DNA of 64,000 bases from Carposina sasakii (Eukaryota > Arthropoda > Insecta > Lepidoptera > Carposinidae), in contig CP053148.1 of the NCBI GenBank assembly GCA_014607495.2, forward strand, positions 15,252,001 to 15,316,000, in the 5' to 3' direction. How positions within the stretch are numbered: the first letter of the stretch is position 1; every line of letters starts with the position of its first letter. A model generated the notes under the pieces. That model was given only the letters and a program-made list of their open reading frames with translations. It had not been told where the DNA came from and did no database searches. The position numbers and the translations under genes were made by a program. This document shows, piece by piece, positions 56,497 to 64,000 of this stretch.

Positions 56497-57659
56497 TATA
56501 TCATTTACGTGTATATAGGTATATTTACCTAATATTCGGTAAAAATAACAAGAAATGTTCAACCCAAGGGTGAATTTAATGAAAATCAAACATTACGTTA
56601 CCCGAGCCAACTATAAAATGGTTATTTACAAACACGGTAAATATATCGAAGTCTATTCGAAATTACATGTTTATTTTTCAAGATATATGAAGAAAAATAA
56701 AGTGATTTTGTGTCTTAATTCTTGTTGCATTGGCCTCTATAATTAACTATAAAATATGTTACTGTTTTTTTGTGTAGTGTTTCTCGGATCGCATTGATAC
56801 AAAATTTACTCTCGAAATAATTTTCCATACAATAAGGCCTTTAATGTTGTTTATATCGAGTAATACGAGTATTAATCAGAAAAATCTTGAGCGGGACAGC
56901 CTGGTTGTTGTACCTATGATGGACTGTCTCGCCAAGATGTCGATTTAGTGGACTGTACATTGTAGTGAATAGGGCGCACTTGGTATAATATAAGAAAGTC
57001 AAGAAAAACACAATATTAGAACTTCACTTGTATTGTGCACACACTGTTAGAAATATAGGAAAATACAGAAATTATAGCCTGTGTCGTAATGTGTCCTTAT
57101 ACGAAACTAAGCTTGGACATACTAGAAGGCGCAGTTGAAAAAGGAACATTAAATGTAATTTTATATGTTGCCTGCAACAAATCTACAAAAATAGGAGTGA
57201 TACTCGTAGATTGGCATTCGGAGAACCCAAAAATTATATAAAAGTTATAAAGGCGTTATCGCCGCTTATCGCTTTCTTGCCCGGGACCAGCGATAGTATA
57301 ATATTGATCCATACATAGTAAATATACAAATGGCCATGTCCCCAAAATGGGGTATGGCTGTTTGTATATAGATATATGTAATGGGGAGGAGATTTAATGC
57401 AATCATGATGTTCTAGGTTCTAGGTGATGATCTAGAATTAGTTTCTTAGAATAACTCCTATGCTAGATTTTGGAACGAATATTTTTTTGTATGCAGTGAT
57501 ACAGACAATGTCATACAAATAGTAACTACTCGTAGCACCACCATTCAAAGCTTTCGTTACCCGTGTTTGGATCCAAAGGAACAATTTGGAGAAAAGCCGA
57601 CAACTTGTCAGTGATCTTTTACATTTGACTTTGCTATTAATAAACATACATAGCTTATA
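56497..57659. other. Unassigned
   Basis: No gene or element recognised; the 63-codon frame at 56555-56746 lacks support. Confidence 0.35.
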
Positions 57660-58034
57660 CAGGATTTTTTTTTGTGGCCACCTTTAACGAAGGGTACGTA
57701 TTCTATACATGAAATAAAGTAAGTTTATGCCAAAAAAAATGGTGGGATTTTTTTTTATTTTTTTTATTTAAATTCCTTGATCGTGCGAAATTTATAGTGT
57801 CTAGTGTTTATGTTAGTTTTTTTATAGACAGATATTAATTATTTTTCGTGAAAAAATCCTGCTACGCGCGTCTATGTGCATTTATGCAGAAAAACGCAGT
57901 CTATTTACTCAACTTTGGACCCTAATATTTTGGAAACCAGACACTTCCCAGGTATGCTTCCATGGAGAAAAATGATCGTGATGATGAGGAGATTCCGTAG
58001 TTTTCGGGAACGTTGACGACCAAAAATCACCCTG
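57660..58034 (+). mobile_element. F1 TIR element
   Basis: 375 bp, with ends CAGGATTTTTTTTTG and CACCCTG and TA flanks. The right half is nearly identical to 14506. Confidence 0.84.
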
Positions 58035-59526
58035 TATAGCTCATTCGCAAGTTTACTTAATTTATTTCTAACCATTTTTTTGGGAATACAGCTATGTGTA
58101 TATAATAATATGTAATTATATATAATATATATTTATAGAATAATAATCATAACAATGATTCAATGTGATGTAAACTTTTGTTGGGGACAGGTCTGCGGCA
58201 ATAAGTTACGTATAAGATGGAGGAACGGGGAGGATGACGCGGGGGGAGGCTCGCCGGCCAGCTACCGCGGTTGCGGAGGGTTTGGAGGGCGGTCGAGGGT
58301 ATTATGTCAGGCTCTCATTCACCAGTGAGCTGTCCCGATGTGAGTACAGCATGGCCACCTCGCTGTACTGCACTATTTGTGTTAAGCCTATTTTACTATG
58401 CCTGCCTATGTACTGCACGTTTTTGTGTTTTTTTTATATACTAGTAGCCCCACAGCAGGTTTTCTTGTTGGCATCCTATAGCAGCACTTCCTACTGCATC
58501 TATCCGGAATGACGAGTATTTTTTCGACTTTAGCGGGAATAACGATCAGAAATTAGTTTGTAGCGCCTTATTTCTTTCGGGCGACCATGGCAGCGTGACC
58601 ATTCGCTGTTTTCAACAATAAATGAAAACCTACATCTCAATAGTGAGTTACTCACCTGGTATCCGTTTGGTTTGCGACTAGTTCCGACGCTGGTCGCTTG
58701 ACCACTAATTACTATAGCGCTGTATATAATGATGTATCCGTTTGGTAGCTTAAGGACACTACGTCGACTGGTCGCGCTGCCATCGTCACCCGGGAAAATA
58801 TGGCTCGCATACAATGTAAAAATGGTTGTTTTAACCGAAATGCTATGAAAGTAGCTTACTTTAAATAACCTTTCTATAAATGTCTATAAATAAAGGCGTT
58901 CAAATGTTTGCCTAGCTAATTGTAATAAAAAAAGAGAGCCAACATAAAATGTTTATTTTTTGAAATTGCATAAAAATTCCTTTGTACTTTGAGATTGTCT
59001 CCATACTATCTGGAAGTGATTTAAATGATCGGTGACTATGAGATTACATACAAAATAAAAGTATTGTCGTCTATCCTTTAATATCTAGGTACTTCTGGCT
59101 ATCTATTTTTAGCATTCATTGCTAACTATTGAAACCTAATATAAATTTATTAACTTGGTTTCTAGATGTAATAATCTTATCTCTGGCTAATATCGCTAAG
59201 TTATTACGGCTTCCTTTATAGGATTAAGTTGTACATTATCCCTCTGCCAGGTAAGTTTATAAAACATGAAATAGATTAGTCTATAGACTAGGCAAGGTAA
59301 TGAAGAGTTCTTTATCCCATTGTAAAAGCCAACCAGATTGAAGCTGAAACTTCGTTTGAAGTGATTACGTAGTTGGTGACGCCGCGCCGTGACGTCAGAG
59401 CGTAGTCGTGCAGTAGTCTTTTGTGAAATTCATGCTAATTGGAACCAAACGTTCCTAAATGTTCATTTAGTTAGTGCTTGTTTTAAGGTTTAACAAGAAA
59501 TTTGTGTTGCTATTTCTATAGTTATA
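58035..59526. other. Mostly unassigned, with a short direct repeat
   Basis: A GC-rich patch at 58200-58345 is open for 92 codons but has no family match. At 58655-58770 two units share 'gtatccgtttggt' and 'gactggtcgc/cgctggtcgc'. A minus-strand donor-like ccag/GTGAGT lies at 58648-58654. Neither is convincing as a gene. Confidence 0.35.
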
Positions 59527-59735
59527 CAGGGTGTGAGTGACGGCCAAGCAAATACTGAAATGGTGAACAAGTAGGTACCATTGTATTGAGTTATTTGGTA
59601 GCAAGAAATTCGTTTTTGATTTTCTATTATTATTCATTATCTAAACCAAATTAAACTAACTATACTATTTTTTTGTGCTTCAGAATCATGATCTGCTGTC
59701 AGCATATCAATAAAAACTTGACTGAAGCACTGAGG
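59527..59735 (+). mobile_element. F2 TIR element, internally deleted
   Basis: A clean left end CAGGGTGTGAGTGACGGCC; the middle is shortened and the right end is decayed ('cagaatcatgatctgctgtc', 'atatcaataaaaacttgac'). Confidence 0.65.
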
Positions 59736-61404
59736 TTATCATGACCCAACTTCTACGCTACATGTGAATTTTGGGAACTACCAATTCGCATTCATTAGGT
59801 AAAAGCGAACGATTTGTAAACGCACCTAACTATGCATTGTAGGATTCCCGCTGAGGGCAAATACTGAGTAGATATCAATATAATAATGGATCTCAAAAAA
59901 GAACACTATTACCTTAGTATATGTATGATAGACAATCTGTCGAAAAAACAGAATGATTGCATTGATGTTTTAAATTTTTTAGAGGTATGTTTGTGTTTTT
60001 TTTTCTATCGAGTCAAAATAGTTTTATTGTGTTTTTAAAACACTATTACCTACCTATAGGTATATCTTAAAAAATAATATCTATTTTTTTGAGCTGGTTT
60101 AATGAAGTGGATTATGTAAGTTTCGTCCTTAAAAAACTCGCGTTTAGCTCATGTAAGTCGCCTTAAGGTTAATCTGATTGGTACTCTTTGTGGATCACTT
60201 CGTCTCATTTTTGAAAAATAAATGATATTAAATACACACAGCTTATCAATAATGGATAAACTTAGTTGTTACCAGTATAACAGTGAATACCTATTAGTTA
60301 TCTTCATTATATTTTCACCTATTTTATTTTACTTCAGACATGAATTATATTTTTTACCCGACTGCGCGACGCAAAGTCCTATTTATGTATGTTTGCATGT
60401 TTGTATGTTCCTTTGAAGCACTATGACTATACAGACCAAACGCCTGGGCCGATTGTTATGTTTCACACGTCAATCGATTCCTCTTAATCCGGCGAGTGTC
60501 ATTAAAGACGATACAAGACGTTAGTGAAAATCCAATATGGAGACTACTGGACGCCATATTGTGAAATTGAAAAAAAATAAGTCAACAAACTATATGAAGT
60601 GGAGTATCGTTGAATAGGTATTTAAACTTTTCGATCCGATTGACCATTTAGGATCTATATCGATTTAAAGTTGCGTAACAACCATTCTCACATATAAGTT
60701 TTTAGGCAGCAGCAAGACGAAAACTTCTTGCTGCTCAGCATGTTGAGCATGTTTCTTGAAGCGTACCTATTAGTAGCTAGGTACTCGTAACTAAAAAGTA
60801 TAAAATAAAAATAAACATAATTTAAAAAATCCAAAATCCCGACTGCTTAAAAATCCGACAGCCAAGCTAATATTTCAATGGATCCTGGTTGTTCAGTTAT
60901 TATCATCAATAGAAAATATTTTATTTTATTCAATAGTATTCATTTCATAATAATGTTTTTTTAGACCACCGGACATCTAAGTGCTTGTTTTTTCTTTTCA
61001 GTTTTTTTTTTATTATGTACATAGTTTGATTATTTTTTAAGCAGGCGGGTTTTTGAATTTTCTATAAATTATCTATTGAAGTTACTGGCAAATTTCGCAT
61101 TAATAGACTACCTATAATAGGACGTCTCGTTTTATTGAACAAAATTTGTAGTGCCAGCTCCCTGTTGTCCTTAGTTTATTGTAATGTGTTTTTCCGTAGC
61201 CGACTAGCACAGCAGACGAAGCTTCATTACTGTAAGTTACATTCTATACTAATTTAAAGGACTGAACAATTTAAAAAATTTGTCTGAATATAGTATACTA
61301 ACAATCTATACTTGGTAGTAAGAGCAAATAGGTACAATTGATAACTGAAAATAACGACATATCTTGGTAACTCTAGTCATCGTATATTTTTAATACTCAA
61401 AATT
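59736..61404. other. Unassigned
   Basis: AT-rich; no gene, splice-flanked coding stretch or repeat match was found. Confidence 0.4.
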
Positions 61405-62125
61405 AAAGACTTTTTAAAAGTAAAAATATCGATAGGTACGGATGTTTGCTATCTCGACGCCAATGAGGAGCTGCTAAATAAACTCGAACGTCTACAGAAT
61501 TTAGGTATCCGATTTATATACGGACTACGTAAATTTGATCACGTATCTTACTTTCGTAAAGAGTTAAAATGGCTCCTGATTCGTTTTCGCCGGAATACTC
61601 ATTTATTAACACTCCTTTTTAAAATTTTAAATTATCGTTTTTCTCCGTTATATCTCAGTGAGCGCTTTAAATATCTCTTTTCAATAGATCGGCCTCTCCG
61701 ATCCAATACGGCATCACTGCTACAAACTCCCCGATTTAATTCTGGGGCTTTTGGGTATAATACTCGGTTTGGAATTCTCGGTTCGGGCGGTTAAGCTCTG
61801 GAATGAATTACCCCACACGGTTAGAGATTGTCACACTGTTGGTACATTTAGGGAAAAGCTGAAGGATCACTACCTGTCCATTATTTGAATATGCTGTCAT
61901 TTGTTTTTCTCCTTTTTTTTCTTAATGTAGTTTTGTAGTTTCTTAGAATTTGTTTAATTGCACATGTTACCCTGTTATTAACAATTTCTCTTTACTTGCT
62001 TGGCTTGCTGGAAGAGATCTCTGGTAGAGATAAGCTTGCCATTGTACATGCATCTCTTCTTTAATGTTGTATGCCATATTTCTTTTTGTGTATGTGCAAT
62101 AAAGACTAAAGAATAAAGAAAGAAA
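61405..62125 (+). pseudogene. Non-LTR LINE reverse transcriptase C-terminus and 3' UTR
   Basis: An open frame without ATG to 61794 shows the Jockey/CR1-group pattern: L-E-R-L-Q-N-L-G-I-R-F-I-Y-G-L, then W-L-L-I-R-F-R-R-N-T-H, then S-P-L-Y-L. A +1 frameshift near 61770 moves the rest (V-R-A-V-K-L-W-N-E-L-P and F-R-E-K-L-K) into another frame ending at a TGA at 61886. The 3' UTR ends 'gcaataaagactaaagaataaagaaag'. It is a 5'-truncated dead copy from a different lineage than 38314. Confidence 0.82.
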
Positions 62126-63099
62126 GAATTTACAAATGCCACGTAGGGTTGGAAGAACATCGAATTCTTTATTTTATAACATGTAAGTAAATATTTAGTC
62201 TCGAAATCAAGGCAAAAACACAATTCGGTAGATTTTATTTGTGTTAATAGATATCTCAACTACCTATGATAAAAAAGTTTCAAGAGTTGAGTATAATTGG
62301 TACACTTATTTTATTTTTTTATTGGATTAACAATAAATTAGTAGGTAGAAGGCTTTAGAAAGTATGCAATGTCTGCTATTGACAGGACTGCGTGCCCTAA
62401 TTAAAATTATATTATTCTCAAGCTACGGAATTGTCTAGTTTCAATAAAATTTGTAAGAAATGATGTTCATAACTTGATTTTTCTCTCTAACTTTGACATT
62501 TACAATGTTAGTGGGTCTTTTAAAGACTTCTCTTGTGAAAAAACTTTATTACTTATCTAGTTTCCAGAAAATCGGGTTTTCGTTTGTAAGATACAACATT
62601 CCTCATAACTTAATTTTTGTCTCTAACTTTGACATTTACTCGTACATAGAAGACTTCTCTTGTGCAAAATGCTTTCTTTAACTTTACTAAGTTTATGCTC
62701 GTATTTAAATTTATCCGAGTTTATGTTTACCGTCTCGTGCATTATGTCTCGCTTTTGTATGATTAATATCATCATACTTGTATTCAAAAGTGAAAGGTAT
62801 ACCTAAGTACAGTCGGTTACGAGTAAGTCTTACATAACTGCAAACACTAATATTTCTGGCTGTGCTGCGATTTGTTTACTGTTATTAGTGTAGTTTCCAT
62901 GTGCTAAGATGTACACTCATATAATTAGATAAAGGATAAGATTGATAATGCTAAATGCATGCTTGGGAGCATATAAGAATACTTCGGTATCATTATCCAA
63001 CATAATTTTATAAAGTTTTGGCTACACAAAACTATTTTTATAGTTTGACTTGTCAACCCTCGGTCACTAACTCAACGGTAACTTAATCGGTAGAGTTTT
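62126..63099. other. Unassigned
   Basis: AT-rich; 'ttctctctaactttgacattta' at 62480 recurs at 62612 as 'tctctaactttgacattta', a loose direct repeat about 130 bp apart. No gene seen. Confidence 0.4.
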
Positions 63100-63515
63100 C
63101 TGTCGCGGGAGTGTACCGTGGGTGTGTTGGCAACATGGAGAAGAAATAAAAGAGGAGCAGCGGCTAAGTATATTTTCATACAAAAATAGTGTGCCGCTGA
63201 GCGGGGGTGAAGTATAGGACGAGGGGAGCATCCTGCCCATTTACATAGAAACCACCTTGCAGTAACTAGCCAAACTACTTGCATAAGCGTGTGGTTACCT
63301 CCTCTTTTATACCTTCTCCATGGTTGGCAACCTTGGGCAGCAAAAAGGCGCTCGGTGTTTTACACACGGGTGTATTTAATTATCATGACGGCATGGCCTC
63401 ACGATTACCACACGACTCAGTTTATAGTCCCACCTCCTCTTTTATACCTTCTCCATGGTTGGCAACCTTGGGCAGCAAAAAGGCGCTCGGTGTTTTACAC
63501 ACGGGTGGTATTTAA
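63100..63515. repeat. Direct and inverted copies of an 80-bp module
   Basis: 'cctcttttataccttctccatgg' to 'cggtgttttacacacgggtg' occurs at 63300-63374 and, nearly unchanged, at 63428-63507. A shorter inverted version ('ggcaacatggagaagaaataaaagagg') is at 63128-63156. Frames of 70-93 codons here come from the repeats. Confidence 0.75.
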
Positions 63516-63737
63516 TTTTTATTTGAATAAATCTGATACGTATTTCCTCTGCATCGATATCGGGAATTGAGTTTGTAGTACATTTTGCTCAGTTCATTTA
63601 ATTAAACATAAGTTAGCTAAAGTCTAAATGACTACAGACAATATGCCTAAATATTGTAATTTTACTAGGAAATAGTATATGTAGGTATATAAATACCGCT
63701 TATATCTTATACAGCCTCAACATATTTAGGTTCCCGG

Positions 63738-63974
63738 TTAAAGCCTCGAACACACCGGACGCGTATGCGTACATGTAAGCGTAGACGTAAGCGTAGGCGT
63801 GCACGTGTCACTAGAGTAATGTATGAAACTGTATAAGCTTGGGCAGACCGGATGCGTATGCGTAGACGTCAAGCGGTGTGTCCTGTCTTATACAGTTCCA
63901 TACATTACAATCGGCAGTACGTGCACGTCAACGCTTGCGTGTACGCATACGCATCCGGTGTGCTCGAGGCTTAA
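63738..63974. mobile_element. Foldback MITE with TTAA ends
   Basis: TTAA bounds both sides (63738-63741 and 63971-63974). The arms pair as 'gcctcgaacacaccgga.gcgtatgcgtac' against its inverse. A second inner pair is 'taatgtatgaaactgtataag', with a third copy of 'accggatgcgtatgcgtagacg' in the centre. The interior is CpG-rich. TTAA suggests piggyBac-type mobilisation, which is inference. Confidence 0.8.
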
Positions 63975-64000
63975 GTCTAGCCGTGGCAGGAACTTATGAA

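Noticed and set aside
58234..58512. 92-codon plus-strand frame in a GC-rich patch
   Set aside because: No recognisable domain; Cys-rich C-terminal half looks like pyrimidine-rich noncoding DNA, and no splice pair was found.
58648..58800. Minus-strand exon ending at a GTGAGT donor
   Set aside because: The putative exon contains a tandem direct repeat and lacks an acceptor, so a repeat is the simpler explanation.
63279..63570. 78- and 93-codon frames with repeated W-L-A-T-L or H-G-W-Q-P-W segments
   Set aside because: The repetition comes from the 80-bp direct repeat; no start or splice context supports a gene.

Overview
This looks like a 64 kb piece of an insect nuclear genome, most likely a moth or butterfly. 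It is AT-rich and has almost no long open frames. It is full of tRNA-headed SINEs, RTE-type LINE 3' ends carrying the phrase 'cagtccactgctggac', CpG-rich short repeats and TE tails ending in 'gacgaagtcg'. All of these are familiar from lepidopteran genomes. There are no operons, rRNA genes, CRISPR arrays or intact housekeeping genes. The assignment to Lepidoptera is inference; the species cannot be told from the sequence.

Host coding sequence is sparse. The best candidate is an internal exon at 5554-5812 (+) with clean splice signals. A phase-compatible candidate exon lies upstream at 2628-2824. I do not recognise the protein. Weaker exon candidates lie at 10836-10978, 11724-11916 and 16985-17110, the second encoding two hydrophobic segments. 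Around the 5554 exon, about 2.95 kb is tandemly duplicated (5146-8106 against 8107-9822), but the second copy lacks the exon.

The rest is transposable elements in layers. From 10 to 23 kb lie hAT-like MITEs, foldback elements, three TA-flanked short TIR families (called here F1, F2, F3), minisatellites, a SINE, a THAP-domain remnant and a 1.5 kb TIR element carrying a minisatellite. At 23.8-26.0 kb is the youngest-looking element: a complete non-autonomous LTR retrotransposon. It has indistinguishable 461-bp LTRs, a primer-binding site, a polypurine tract and one 433-codon minus-strand frame of unknown function. Between 26.6 and 28.7 kb an F2 element hosts a nested foldback element, followed by a giant hairpin with 170-bp arms differing at one base. 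A 5'-truncated Ty3/Gypsy pol relic occupies 29.1-31.5 kb (-).

From 32 to 64 kb there are LINE fragments (35.8-36.2 kb -, 38.3-38.8 kb +, 44.8-45.4 kb +, 61.4-62.1 kb +) and a palindrome with an F3 element sitting on its symmetry axis (36.9-37.4 kb). A 0.5 kb inverted duplication (43.1 and 46.3 kb) encloses one of the LINE fragments. Most F1 copies cluster between 47 and 58 kb, where one is broken by a nested insertion. A 129-bp minisatellite, another foldback (49.6-50.2 kb) and a TTAA-ended foldback at the right edge complete the window. The elements show no sign of acting together; the layout reads as repeated insertion into tolerant intronic or intergenic DNA.
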